From Deltaproteobacteria bacterium (GTDB lineage: Bacteria; Myxococcota_A; Polyangia; HGW-17): a DNA stretch of 64,000 nt. The position numbers and the translations under genes were made by a program. The stretch spans positions 57,732-121,731 of the forward strand of contig JAFGWM010000011.1 of the NCBI GenBank assembly GCA_016937155.1, read 5' to 3'. Shown here in pieces: positions 26,792 through 36,201 of the stretch (its first letter is position 1; every line of letters starts with the position of its first letter). The notes under the pieces are model-generated. The model was not told the DNA's origin, did no database searches, and saw nothing but the letters and a program-made list of their open reading frames with translations.

Positions 26792-28495
26792 TTAACGGTT
26801 AAAACCAACATGCTGGCAGGGGACATATTTTTCCGGAGGCATTTTGGCTGCTTCTTCAGGTTTTACTTTTCCCTGTACGCGTAAAGTCAATGCGCCTCTG
26901 AGATTTTTTGTAATCTCGAGTTTGTTATTTCTCACTACCTTCTGGCAGTGATATTTTATCGCCAGATCATATGCCTTCATGCTTTTGGGATTAAACTGTC
27001 CCTGCTGTTCTTTCAGCATTGATTCAAAATCTTCTTTGGATGGAAGCTGTTTTTCTTCAAACATCACAATACGCCAGGTTGTTCTTTTTCCCTGCTTAAC
27101 TTCGAGCACTCTGGGCAGAACAGCACCTTTTTTATTAAGGTTCCAAATTTCCCCGGCAGTAGCAGCATCAAAAACAGGTAAATTACCTTCCAGTGGATTC
27201 ACTGGACCTTCAGTGAGTAACTCAGGCATGTCCTTAATTGACGTAAGGGGTTTACCTTTTTTCAGTTCATCAAGGATTCTGGCTGCTGTACTCTGAGCAA
27301 CTTTTTTGGCTTTTGTATTAATGATGAGCTGTTTTGCAGCACGCTTAAGAGCTACTTCGTCAGTGGCTTTGCCGCCTTTTTCACCTTCCACATGTATGAA
27401 TATCGCTCCATCCTTTACAAAAACAGGGCCTGATATAGTTCCAACCTTTGCGGTGAATATATTTTCGATCAGATTTTTATCAAGGGAAGAGGAATCCTTC
27501 TCAATCCATCCATGAACCTTAAGTTCAGCCTTTTCAGCCCCAATATCCTCAACAGCCTTAGGCATGGTTTGGGCAGTGAGTTTTGTTTTCATATCCTTGA
27601 GTGCAGCCAGCTTCTCAGCAAATTCAGGCAAAGCAGTGACAAGTTCATCAAGACTTTTGCCTTTGAGATTTTTTACTTTTTCATGAAGTCCCTGAATTTT
27701 GATAAGAAGTGTTCTGGTATTTCTCATAAGAGGTATATCAGTATATTTCTTTTTGAAACGTTTCAGTTCTTCTTCTGACTCTTTTTTCCCCTCTGGAGTT
27801 TTCAGAAATGCTGCCACTTCATCCTCTGTGGCTACAATACCGGTTTTAAAGTTATCAGGATTGAAAACTGCAGTTTTGTAAATAAGTCCGGTACTCTGGT
27901 TCTGATAGTCGATCCATTTTTCCGTTTCAAGAGAAGCGGTGGATAAGAGGAATGTATCTTTGTATGCTTTCGCATGCATTTCCTCCACCTGCTGATCCAG
28001 AAAATGGTTAACATCATAAAATCCCTGAAGTCTTCTCACCCAGTTTTTAAACCAAGCATAGTTGAAGTCAGCAGGTTTTTTAGTTTTTGGGTCTGTCGGC
28101 CAGCCTCCCCAGTAGCTTAGAGGATACTCTGTCCCCAGAATAATCACACGGTTTTTTAGAATAAGATCCTCAGCGTCCTGCCTTACAAAACGGATTCCAT
28201 TATCCTTTGCAAGTTTTGCAAGAATCTTTCTTTCAATAAGTTTATCCATGGCAAGCCGGTTGACTGTTACTGTGTATTCTTTCTTTTCCCCCATCATCCA
28301 TGATGTGAAATGGAAAGCGTACTGCCAGTCCTGAGTGGAAATTGATTCGCCATCAACACGGGCGAGGGTATCGCTGTCCCCACAGGAGAGTTTGTTGGAT
28401 GCAGGACCAAAACTGATCACAAAAGTAAGAATGATAACTCCCAATACCAGATAAATTACAATGGACCGGGACTTGTTTCTTAAAACATCAAGCAT
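26792..28495 (-). CDS. PpiD/SurA-like periplasmic foldase (SurA N-domain, parvulin-like)
   Basis: Membrane-anchored chaperone for exported proteins. ATG 28495 is chosen because GGAGG stands 8 bases upstream and the protein then starts MLDVLRNKSRS with one membrane helix (about residues 10-32), as in PpiD. A SurA_N-like segment follows (ARVDGESISTQDWQYAF, LIERKILAKLAKDNGIRF). A later region with GTISGPVFVKDGAIFIHVEG matches the end of a parvulin domain, though the middle of that domain is diverged, so isomerase activity is uncertain. 567 aa, near PpiD length. The M49-like lipoprotein lies ~150 bases downstream on the same strand. Confidence 0.82.
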   Translation of the reverse strand: MLDVLRNKSRSIVIYLVLGVIILTFVISFGPASNKLSCGDSDTLARVDGESISTQDWQYAFHFTSWMMGEKKEYTVTVNRLAMDKLIERKILAKLAKDNGIRFVRQDAEDLILKNRVIILGTEYPLSYWGGWPTDPKTKKPADFNYAWFKNWVRRLQGFYDVNHFLDQQVEEMHAKAYKDTFLLSTASLETEKWIDYQNQSTGLIYKTAVFNPDNFKTGIVATEDEVAAFLKTPEGKKESEEELKRFKKKYTDIPLMRNTRTLLIKIQGLHEKVKNLKGKSLDELVTALPEFAEKLAALKDMKTKLTAQTMPKAVEDIGAEKAELKVHGWIEKDSSSLDKNLIENIFTAKVGTISGPVFVKDGAIFIHVEGEKGGKATDEVALKRAAKQLIINTKAKKVAQSTAARILDELKKGKPLTSIKDMPELLTEGPVNPLEGNLPVFDAATAGEIWNLNKKGAVLPRVLEVKQGKRTTWRIVMFEEKQLPSKEDFESMLKEQQGQFNPKSMKAYDLAIKYHCQKVVRNNKLEITKNLRGALTLRVQGKVKPEEAAKMPPEKYVPCQHVGFNR

Positions 28496-28657
28496 TTGAG
28501 TTTCCTCCAAAAACTGAGAATATAAAGGGTGCACCTTAGAGCGCACGAGGGCAAAATATAATGAAAAAGGGAAATTTAATCAACCAATTTAACTGTGTAT
28601 CTCTTATTTACTTTTGGGATAGTTAAAAACCATTGGTTTTGTTAGGATGTCTTCGAT

Positions 28658-28987
28658 ATGAAATCCGTTTTTTATTTTATTTTTTTATCACTGTATTTTA
28701 GTTTTTCAGCATGCTCCCCAGTGGAGACAAACGTATTTGTTTCAAACCCCATACAATCAAAATACCCTATAATAGTATTTGTTAACAGGGGAATGAATCT
28801 TGTTGAAGTTACACTTAAAAGACCCGGCAGGATTAAATCATCTTTTCAGATTCCCCCTCTTATGTCTCACAGGATGGCAGTTGCTCCCGGTCCTGCAAAA
28901 ATTTCTGTTTCTTTCAGTTCAAAGGAGATTCCTGTTATACTGAAAGAAAAAAAAAGATATGTTGTGGATATTCAAAAATATTTTTGA
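28658..28987 (+). CDS. Small predicted lipoprotein
   Basis: 109 aa, not recognised. A hydrophobic N-terminus ends at a lipobox-like SFSAC (Cys near residue 19). The mature part is a compact beta-rich domain ending in KEKKRYVVDIQKYF. It is divergent from the PpiD-like gene and convergent, with 10 bases between stops, on the next lipoprotein gene. Confidence 0.6.
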   Translation: MKSVFYFIFLSLYFSFSACSPVETNVFVSNPIQSKYPIIVFVNRGMNLVEVTLKRPGRIKSSFQIPPLMSHRMAVAPGPAKISVSFSSKEIPVILKEKKRYVVDIQKYF

Positions 28988-28997
28988 AAAACAGGGC

Positions 28998-29627
28998 TTA
29001 ATTCATTGGGGAGGTTTTATTTTCAACACGTTCCATTGATTTTTCAGGGGTTTCTGTAGTTGGTTTCATTTCCTCTGGTACAGAGCTTTTCATAACTGTA
29101 TTTTTAGGCTTTTCCGGAGATTTGCCTTCAGGTTCTTTTTTTACTGTGGCTCCTTTGGGCGGTGGTTTTACCGTGAACTTCATATGGGTTGCAACTTCCT
29201 TTTGCATTCTAATCAACTTAACAGTGTTTTCATGAAACTCATTTTCGGTTTTTGCAAATTCCTGCTGTGATTTTACTTTTTGATCGTTTTTGTAGAGGGT
29301 AATTGCATTTTCATAACCCTGTGAAAGGGATGACAGTGTATTGACAAGATGGGTTCTTACCTTCTGCAGTTCAGGTTCAAGGTCCATTTTACCCGCTGAT
29401 TTTACAAGTTTGTCAGCGGACTTAACAATGTCCTCTGCTTTCTTAAGAAAGGCTTTGGGGTCGGATTTTACTTTCCCGGCGTCCTTAAGCATTTTTACAC
29501 ACTCACGATGAATACCCACTAGATCATTATTCTGCTGAGCAACTTTATGTTTTCTGTTGGAGCATCCCGCTGTGAGAAATACAACGGTCAGAATTCCCAG
29601 TTTCAAGATTAAAAAACCTCTGTTCAT
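28998..29627 (-). CDS. Helical lipoprotein with charged Pro-rich tail
   Basis: Not recognised. ATG 29627 is preceded by GGGAGG and gives lipobox FLTAGC. The mature region is ~120 residues of amphipathic helix (AFLKKAEDIVKSADKLVKSA, VRTHLVNTLSSLSQGYENA), like a helical bundle. A disordered Lys/Glu/Pro/Thr tail follows. 209 aa. A structural or scaffold role in the envelope is plausible but unproven. Confidence 0.62.
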   Translation of the reverse strand: MNRGFLILKLGILTVVFLTAGCSNRKHKVAQQNNDLVGIHRECVKMLKDAGKVKSDPKAFLKKAEDIVKSADKLVKSAGKMDLEPELQKVRTHLVNTLSSLSQGYENAITLYKNDQKVKSQQEFAKTENEFHENTVKLIRMQKEVATHMKFTVKPPPKGATVKKEPEGKSPEKPKNTVMKSSVPEEMKPTTETPEKSMERVENKTSPMN

Positions 29628-29738
29628 GACTTCCTCCCGGGTTGCAGACATTAGCATATCAGGAAATTTAGATCTAACAAAAATGAAGAAATTGTGGGAT
29701 AACGCACTCTGGCGTCAATGCTTGTCAATGAGGTTTTA

Positions 29739-30281
29739 ATGTTAATTTTTATGCTGATGTACCAGATTATGATATCTGCACCTCCATATGGTGATACCGG
29801 AAGTCATCATTCGAAAAGAAAGACACATCTGAATAAAAAACTGAAACAAAGATCTGAAAAGATAACAGTGCTTTATAATCTCCATACAAGAGAGATCATT
29901 CCACTTGAAAATCCGGATAAACAATCAGTGTTCAGATTTTTCAGGTGCAGAAAAACAGATATATATCCAACTTTTATTGATAATCAGCTTCTTATTGAAC
30001 TCGGGAAACTTGTAAAAATGTTTCCAACACAAAGAATAAATGTTTTTTCCGGATTTCGTTCCGGAAGATATAATGAGGAGTTGCGAAAGAAGCTTCATGA
30101 GGTTGCAAGAAATTCGTATCACCTCAAAGGAAAAGCAGTTGACTTCAATTTCGAAGGTGTTGATATCAGAAAAATTGCTTCATATCTGCGGAGGAAATGG
30201 AAGGGTGGTGTGGGCTTTTACTCTAAAAGTATTTTCGTACATATGGATACCGGACCCAAAAGAAGATGGCGGGGTCTCTGA
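29739..30281 (+). CDS. M15-family murein endopeptidase-like protein (YcbK/MepK-like)
   Basis: Probable peptidoglycan LD/DD-endopeptidase, exported by an N-terminal hydrophobic signal (MLIFMLMYQIMISA). I prefer ATG 29739 because GAGG sits 5 bases upstream; ATG 29718 is also open. The metal-binding pattern is clear: SGFRSGRYNEEL, then SYHLKGKAVDFNFEGV (H-x6-D) and FVHMDTGPKRRW with the final His. 180 aa, typical for the family. It converges with the MutS-like gene, with 9 bases between stops. Confidence 0.83.
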   Translation: MLIFMLMYQIMISAPPYGDTGSHHSKRKTHLNKKLKQRSEKITVLYNLHTREIIPLENPDKQSVFRFFRCRKTDIYPTFIDNQLLIELGKLVKMFPTQRINVFSGFRSGRYNEELRKKLHEVARNSYHLKGKAVDFNFEGVDIRKIASYLRRKWKGGVGFYSKSIFVHMDTGPKRRWRGL

Positions 30282-30290
30282 TTTTATCTT

Positions 30291-32069
30291 TTATATAATT
30301 CCCTCTTTCTCAAGGATATAGAGTGCATTTGACGAAGTTATTTTTCCTGATTGCAGTTGGTAATCAAAGTGAAGATGGTTGTCTTTCACCTGATCTCTGA
30401 AATGAAAGTTTGCTGTTTCCCTCACAGGATCATCACCGATGGCGGTTATGGCAAGGTCGTGGGTTGTAAGAATTCCGCAGACATTTCCGTTCTGAAGTTT
30501 CAGCAGCAGTTTATCAGCTCCACTCAGTCTGTCTTCACTGTTGGTTCCAGAAAAAAGTTCATCAATAAAAAAAAGTGTAAATCCACCTCTGTTTACTGAA
30601 TTAACCAGAGTTTTAATTTTCAGAACCTCTGCATAGAATCTTGAAATTCCGTCTCTGGTCGAATCAATAATTCTTATGCTGCACACCATTTTTCCTGGTT
30701 TAAAGACCATTTTTGAGGAGCTCACAATGCTCCCGGCATTAGCTAGTGCATAATTGAGAGAGCATGTTCTGAGCAATGAACTTTTACCACTCATGTTGGA
30801 TCCGGAAACAATCATGAATCTATATTTATTTCCAAGATTTACTGTATTTCGAATCCATGTGTCAGGATGCAGGGGATTGAAGCCATCTTCCATAAGAAAA
30901 ATATCCTTATCACTTACTTCAGGGAAAGTGTATTCCGGATTTTCCATTGCAAACACACTGAGACTGAAAAGACTTTCAAATATTCCAATCTGTTTTCCCC
31001 AGTTAGCTGTATGGGAAGAATACTTTTTTCGGAAAATCTCTGTACTGATGGAAATGTGAAGGTTCCAGAATGTGATGAAGGCAATAAAAGCCCAGATCTG
31101 GTTTAAAGAGCTTTCTGCTAGAGCTGTGAGAAATTTCAATTTTTTTATTGTTTTTTCAGCTGAATACTGATCGTCTGAGAGTGCTGACTTTATACCGATA
31201 AGAATTTCCGACTCAAATTCATAGTGATTAATAATCCTTGCAATTTTAAGCAGTGAATCGCTTTCTGAAGAAACTTTTCTAAGATTCCCGGTTATCCTAC
31301 TCACATCCGACATGGTAAATACGTGAATGACAAGTGTTAAAATTCCAGTCACAATCATTGGGAAATATCCTGTAACTCCAGATAGCCACATCAAAAAGGA
31401 TATCATTAAACTGACAGATACCAAAATAGATGAAATTCTTAGATAAAGCATGGTGTTATAGCTGAAAACAGCATCAGCAGAAAAAAAACTGTTCAGTGAT
31501 AAAGAGGTATGATCAGTTTTTTTTATATCTCCTTCACTGACTATTTTGTCCATCAGTTCAGTTTTCATTAACTCTCTGACTGAAGTCTGCCTTGAGAGAA
31601 TTTCCTCACCTGAAGTAGAGTTGCTGAGCCACTTGTAAAGTGTGTTTATACCCTGCTGAGTTTTTCCGTGGAAAATGAGATCCATAAGGGAGCCTTCACC
31701 GGAAATGAGAATATCATTTGCATAGGGATGATTTCTCTCATCCATGGGAGTTGTTACGCCCTTTCCACGCCATTTTCCGTTAAGCCTGTCCAGTCCGGAT
31801 GTATAAAAGTTGAGAGGAATCTGAACTTTGTTTATCGAAGACCTGTAATAAGAATCCATCACCAGAGAAAATAAAATAATTATTGCTGAAAAAATCCAGA
31901 AGGTAACGGGGATCGCAAAGGAAAAGAAAGTGATCAAAATAATGAAACACATGATGGCAAGAAGTGCAAAAACGCGAATCCTGAAGAGAAATACAGTTTT
32001 TCTTTTATATTTCGAAATACAATCCGTGAGTAGATTTTTTTTTTCTGAATAATACCTAGCTGCTTCCAT
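30291..32069 (-). CDS. Membrane-anchored MutS-like ATPase
   Basis: 592 aa. The C-terminal part is a MutS/SMC-type ABC ATPase: Walker A SGSNMSGKSSLLRT near residue 420, Walker B FTLFFIDELFSGTNSEDR near 500, and the H-loop GILTTHDLAI. The N-terminal half lacks the mismatch-recognition and connector domains. Instead it has two pairs of membrane helices (about residues 28-72 and 215-260), separated by a MutS lever-like helical part that includes ISGEGSLMDLIFHGKTQQG. Proteins with this architecture are annotated as MutS-family, but a role in mismatch repair is unlikely because the ATPase is tethered to the membrane. AAGGA lies 8 bases before the ATG. Confidence 0.8.
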   Translation of the reverse strand: MEAARYYSEKKNLLTDCISKYKRKTVFLFRIRVFALLAIMCFIILITFFSFAIPVTFWIFSAIIILFSLVMDSYYRSSINKVQIPLNFYTSGLDRLNGKWRGKGVTTPMDERNHPYANDILISGEGSLMDLIFHGKTQQGINTLYKWLSNSTSGEEILSRQTSVRELMKTELMDKIVSEGDIKKTDHTSLSLNSFFSADAVFSYNTMLYLRISSILVSVSLMISFLMWLSGVTGYFPMIVTGILTLVIHVFTMSDVSRITGNLRKVSSESDSLLKIARIINHYEFESEILIGIKSALSDDQYSAEKTIKKLKFLTALAESSLNQIWAFIAFITFWNLHISISTEIFRKKYSSHTANWGKQIGIFESLFSLSVFAMENPEYTFPEVSDKDIFLMEDGFNPLHPDTWIRNTVNLGNKYRFMIVSGSNMSGKSSLLRTCSLNYALANAGSIVSSSKMVFKPGKMVCSIRIIDSTRDGISRFYAEVLKIKTLVNSVNRGGFTLFFIDELFSGTNSEDRLSGADKLLLKLQNGNVCGILTTHDLAITAIGDDPVRETANFHFRDQVKDNHLHFDYQLQSGKITSSNALYILEKEGII

Positions 32070-32267
32070 ATAAACTTTCCTTTAGAAAATGTTAATTCCG
32101 CCGATTACAGGCTTTAACAGAAGGCAAAAACACTTGAGTATTATTAATATCACAATTAGTATTACATGTTAAGAGAATGAGCAGTTATAGAATCGGTTAA
32201 TTGGCAGTTAAAATATTCTGGAGATCAGGTTTATAGTTTAACTGTAACAGAGTGGTATCTGAGGGAA

Positions 32268-35015
32268 ATGATGTTGTTGAATAATCTGAGGGAAGTTCTT
32301 GAATCTATTCCCCACTGGGGTTTTATTTTTAATGATAGCTCGGGGGAAATCATTTATGTAAATAAAAGATTCAGTGAATTGTTTATATTTTTTAACGGAA
32401 TGAGGGTTGATGGCTTTATGGACAGGTTCTGTCTGTTTAAAGAATTTAGGGGTATACCGAAGCTGTCAGTGGAAGATCCTCCTCTTCTATTTCAGACGAA
32501 TGATGGTAAAAAGCTTTTCAGGCTTATTGCTTTCAACAGTATTTCAGATGATGGAAGTAAAATGGTTTTTGCTGTTGAGGAATCTGGTTTTTTAATTCCC
32601 CAAAGCAACCCGTTAAATGAAGATAGAATATATTCTGAATGTGCAAAGGGATTGGCGGTATTTGATCGTGATGGAAAAACTCTCTATTTTAATAAGGCCT
32701 TTTCGAAAGTATCTGAAAAGTCCATTGAAGAGCATATGGATTTGATACCTTTTTTGGAGAAATTTTCTGAATTGAATTCCGAAGAAATTCCACGAATGCT
32801 TGAAACCTCAAATGGACCAATATCTTTTAAATCGAAACATAAAAGTGGAGATGTTCTTGCCTGGAAAATTTTTATAAACAGTGAGGAACGTAACCGTGAG
32901 AGGTTTGTTCTTTGTGTTGGTAAGGCAAACGAATTAAATGACAGAATCGAACAGATAGATGTTTCGAGTAACGAAATCGGTAACATAATTGATTCAATGA
33001 CTGAATTTGTCCATCTGATTGACAGAAAATTTAAAATAATTCTAGCCAATCTTCAAATGAAAAAATTCTGCATGGATATGGGTATTGATTCAGACATAGA
33101 GGGTAAGGATTTTCTGGAAATATTTTCATTTATAGGTGGAGAATCACTGAAAGAATATATTGATGTATTTGAGAAAGGAAAACCTCTGGTTACTATTGAA
33201 TCCACTTACATCAATGGAGACAGATACTGGACCAGAACACAGAAAATACCTGTTTTCTCAAATGGCGAAGTGGATAGAATTCTTACACTGGTGAGTGACA
33301 TAACAGAATTCAAAAAACGGGAGGAACTGTCCAAAATTCATTCAAACCTTCTTTCTAAAGTAAATGATTTGAGTGCATCACTTCTTTTGTGGGACAGTGC
33401 AAATGAGGATCTCTTATCAGTTATTGCTTCAGGTTTTACAAAACTCATAAACCAAGGCTATTCGCTTATTTCGCTGTATGATGAAAACTCCGGTGAGCTT
33501 GAAGTGAAAGTGATCGATAATATTGGTAAAGTTTTACCTATTATTATTCCTATACTGGGAAAAACTCCAGTGGGAATGAGGTTTTTAACTCCTGATGATT
33601 TCAAAAACAGGCTTCTCTCAGGAAAACTTTTTACACTTCCGGGGGGAATTTATGATTCAACATTTGGAACCATTCCACTTTATCTGTGTACACTTATTGA
33701 AAAGTTATTACATGTAAAAAAAGTGGTTACCACAGGGTTGGTTGTGGAAAAACGCTTTATCGGTGCAGTTACACTTTTTCTTACTGATGAAAGCTGGCTT
33801 GATGAGGATGTTATATCCCAGTACATCAATATGGCAGCATTTGCCATCGTGCGGCATCTTGAACAGCAGCAGAGAGAGCGTTTCAGAAAACTGATGCCCC
33901 AGAATCAGAAACTGGAAACCCTTGGGCTTCTGACGGCTGGAATTGCTCATGACTTTAATAATCTTCTTACAAGCATCAATGGTAATGCTGAATTAATTAA
34001 ATTTGATGTGAAGGATCAGGCCACAATAGAGTTGGTGGATGATGTTCTTTCCAGTGCAGGGAAAGCCTCTCAGTTGACCCATCGTCTTTTATCATTTGCC
34101 AGAGAGCAGCAGGATAGAAAACTGCTTTTTTGTGTTTCAGAAAGAATTCTGGGGTTAAAAAATATTCTCAGGAGAAGTATTGAAGAGAGAGTAGATCTGG
34201 TTTTCAGTGAATGGAGCCAGAACTGTTATATTGAGATGGATCCGGTACAGTTTGATCAGGTTATTTTAAACCTTGTTGTAAACGCAAGAGATGCAATGGA
34301 GGGAGAAGGTAAAATATCCATATATGGCACCCTGGTAAATCTTGAGGGTGCTGATGATCCTGGAGAAGGAATGTGGTGCAAAGTATGTGTGGCAGATAAC
34401 GGAGCGGGAATTGATGACGCCGTTTTGCCGAATATTTTTGATGCTTTTTTCACCACAAAAGAAAAAGACAGGGGTACAGGGCTGGGGCTTGCCACGGTGA
34501 AACAGATTATGGACAAAGTGGGTGGAACAGTTTCAGTCAGAACACAAAAGGATGCCGGAAGTACGTTTGAACTTTATTTCAGATGTCAAGTGGATGAGGT
34601 GCCCGCAAAAACCATGCGCAGACAGAAAATTTCAACTAACGGGGAGTGCGTGCTGCTGGTGGAAGATGAAGGTATTGTACTTTCAATTGCAGAAAAAATG
34701 CTGAAAAAAGCGGGATACAATGTCAGTACCTCAGATTCTGGAGAAAAAGCTCTTAGAATGATTGCCGATGGTTTCAGACCTGAAGTTGTAGTGACTGATG
34801 TAATCATGCCTGGAATAAGCGGGAAAGATCTTGTTGATAAAATTCTTAAAGTTTATACTCCTGCAATTTTATTTGTAAGTGGTTATCCTGAAGGTATACT
34901 GGGCAATCATGGAGTGGAAATCAGTGCCAGAAATTTTCTTGTAAAACCATATTCTAGTGAGGAACTTGTAAGTGCCATCTCAAATCTTTTAAATTCTGGA
35001 GATTTAAGTGAATAA
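32268..35015 (+). CDS. Hybrid sensor histidine kinase (PAS x3, GAF-like, HisKA, HATPase, receiver)
   Basis: Soluble sensor kinase of 915 aa with no membrane helix, so it should sense a cytoplasmic signal. Domains in order: three PAS-like segments (about 1-105, 115-215, 245-355), a GAF-like domain (375-535), HisKA with the phospho-acceptor in GIAHDFNNLL (His near 561), HATPase with NLVVNARDAM, ADNGAGID and GTGLGLATV (660-775), and a receiver with LLVEDE, the acceptor Asp in VVTDVIMPG (near 843) and KPY. Two ATGs sit side by side at 32268 and 32271; GAGGG at 32261 fits either. Its stop overlaps the CofD-like gene by 8 bases, so the two proteins are made together. Confidence 0.93.
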   Translation: MMLLNNLREVLESIPHWGFIFNDSSGEIIYVNKRFSELFIFFNGMRVDGFMDRFCLFKEFRGIPKLSVEDPPLLFQTNDGKKLFRLIAFNSISDDGSKMVFAVEESGFLIPQSNPLNEDRIYSECAKGLAVFDRDGKTLYFNKAFSKVSEKSIEEHMDLIPFLEKFSELNSEEIPRMLETSNGPISFKSKHKSGDVLAWKIFINSEERNRERFVLCVGKANELNDRIEQIDVSSNEIGNIIDSMTEFVHLIDRKFKIILANLQMKKFCMDMGIDSDIEGKDFLEIFSFIGGESLKEYIDVFEKGKPLVTIESTYINGDRYWTRTQKIPVFSNGEVDRILTLVSDITEFKKREELSKIHSNLLSKVNDLSASLLLWDSANEDLLSVIASGFTKLINQGYSLISLYDENSGELEVKVIDNIGKVLPIIIPILGKTPVGMRFLTPDDFKNRLLSGKLFTLPGGIYDSTFGTIPLYLCTLIEKLLHVKKVVTTGLVVEKRFIGAVTLFLTDESWLDEDVISQYINMAAFAIVRHLEQQQRERFRKLMPQNQKLETLGLLTAGIAHDFNNLLTSINGNAELIKFDVKDQATIELVDDVLSSAGKASQLTHRLLSFAREQQDRKLLFCVSERILGLKNILRRSIEERVDLVFSEWSQNCYIEMDPVQFDQVILNLVVNARDAMEGEGKISIYGTLVNLEGADDPGEGMWCKVCVADNGAGIDDAVLPNIFDAFFTTKEKDRGTGLGLATVKQIMDKVGGTVSVRTQKDAGSTFELYFRCQVDEVPAKTMRRQKISTNGECVLLVEDEGIVLSIAEKMLKKAGYNVSTSDSGEKALRMIADGFRPEVVVTDVIMPGISGKDLVDKILKVYTPAILFVSGYPEGILGNHGVEISARNFLVKPYSSEELVSAISNLLNSGDLSE

Positions 35016-36198
35016 TTCAGGAAGTGAAGTTGTTATATCAAGGAAGATTACAGTTCCATGTCCAGTGAAACTTGAAAGATTCAGAAGAAATCCTGATCTT
35101 GGTCCTGGTGTTCTATTCTTCAGTGGAGGCAGTGCACTAAAAGGAGTCTCCGAAGAAATAACTGAGTATACACATAATTCGATACACATTATGACCAGTT
35201 TTGACAGTGGGGGTTCAAGTGCTGAGATCAGAAAAGCTTTCAGAATGCTCAGTGTAGGGGACATCCGTGCAAGGCTTATATCTCTGGCCGATAGGAGTTT
35301 TCGGGGAAACCCTGAGATATATGCACTTTTTTCACACCGACTTTCAAAGGATAGTGAAGCTCAGGTTTTAAAAAATCAACTTCATCAGTTATCCCGGGGG
35401 ACTCATCCTTTGATGAAGAAAATTCAACAGCCGTTAAAGGACATAATCAGTACTCATTTTGATTATTTTCTTAAAAACATGCCCACAGAATTTAATCTCA
35501 GAGGCGCAAGTCTTGGCAATCTTATTCTCACCGGTGGATTTTTAAATAATAACAGAAAAATAGAACCGGTTATCTATCTTTTCAGCAGACTTGTGGAAGT
35601 CAGGGGAAATGTGTGCGCTGTAACTGACAGTGATTATCAACTTGCAGCAATTTGTGAGGATGGTGAAATTATTGTAGGTCAGCATGAGATTACAGGGAAG
35701 GAAGTGGCCCCTCTTGGAAAAAAAATTTCCAGAGTATTTATTTCCGGCCATCCTTCTCTCGCCAAAGAAATTGAAATAAAAGCATCTTCAAGGGCTTTGA
35801 GTTTGATAAGTCAGGCTGAGCTTGTGGTTTATTCTTTTGGTAGTTTTTACAGTTCTTTAATCGCCAATATTCTTCCAGATGGAATTTCACAGGCGATATC
35901 AGAAAACAGCTGTCCAAAGGTGTATATCCCAAATACAACTGAAGACCCTGAGCTTTATGGTGTTGATCCTGTTGAAAGTGCCCTTATCCTGCTTGAATAT
36001 CTCAAAAAAAACGGAATCAGAACCGCCGATGTGCTCAATACGGTATTTGTGGACCGAAAATATACACCCACTAAAAAATATATAAGTCATCTTAAAAAAG
36101 AAGGTGTTAATGTTGTTTCAGTTAACCTCACCGGTGACAACACCAGCGGCTTTTTTTCACCATCTCGTGTTACTCAATTATTGCTTTCTCTTTGCTGA
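35008..36198 (+). CDS. CofD/YvcK-like protein (GAK-type)
   Basis: 396 aa, starting at GTG 35008 inside the end of the kinase gene, with GGAG 6 bases upstream. It shows the CofD/YvcK fold signatures VLFFSGGSALKGVSEEI, then NSIHIMTSFDSGGSSAEIRK, AFRMLSVGDIRARLISLAD and ASLGNLILTGGFLNNN, and later LVVYSFGSFYSSLIANIL. The wording matches the CofD-like group known from the 'GAK' gene set rather than true F420 biosynthesis CofD. YvcK relatives bind UDP-sugars and affect carbon flux and cell shape. I see no other GAK genes beside it. The overlap with the hybrid kinase is the main contextual clue. Confidence 0.82.
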   Translation: MNNSGSEVVISRKITVPCPVKLERFRRNPDLGPGVLFFSGGSALKGVSEEITEYTHNSIHIMTSFDSGGSSAEIRKAFRMLSVGDIRARLISLADRSFRGNPEIYALFSHRLSKDSEAQVLKNQLHQLSRGTHPLMKKIQQPLKDIISTHFDYFLKNMPTEFNLRGASLGNLILTGGFLNNNRKIEPVIYLFSRLVEVRGNVCAVTDSDYQLAAICEDGEIIVGQHEITGKEVAPLGKKISRVFISGHPSLAKEIEIKASSRALSLISQAELVVYSFGSFYSSLIANILPDGISQAISENSCPKVYIPNTTEDPELYGVDPVESALILLEYLKKNGIRTADVLNTVFVDRKYTPTKKYISHLKKEGVNVVSVNLTGDNTSGFFSPSRVTQLLLSLC

Positions 36199-36201
36199 AA
36201 T

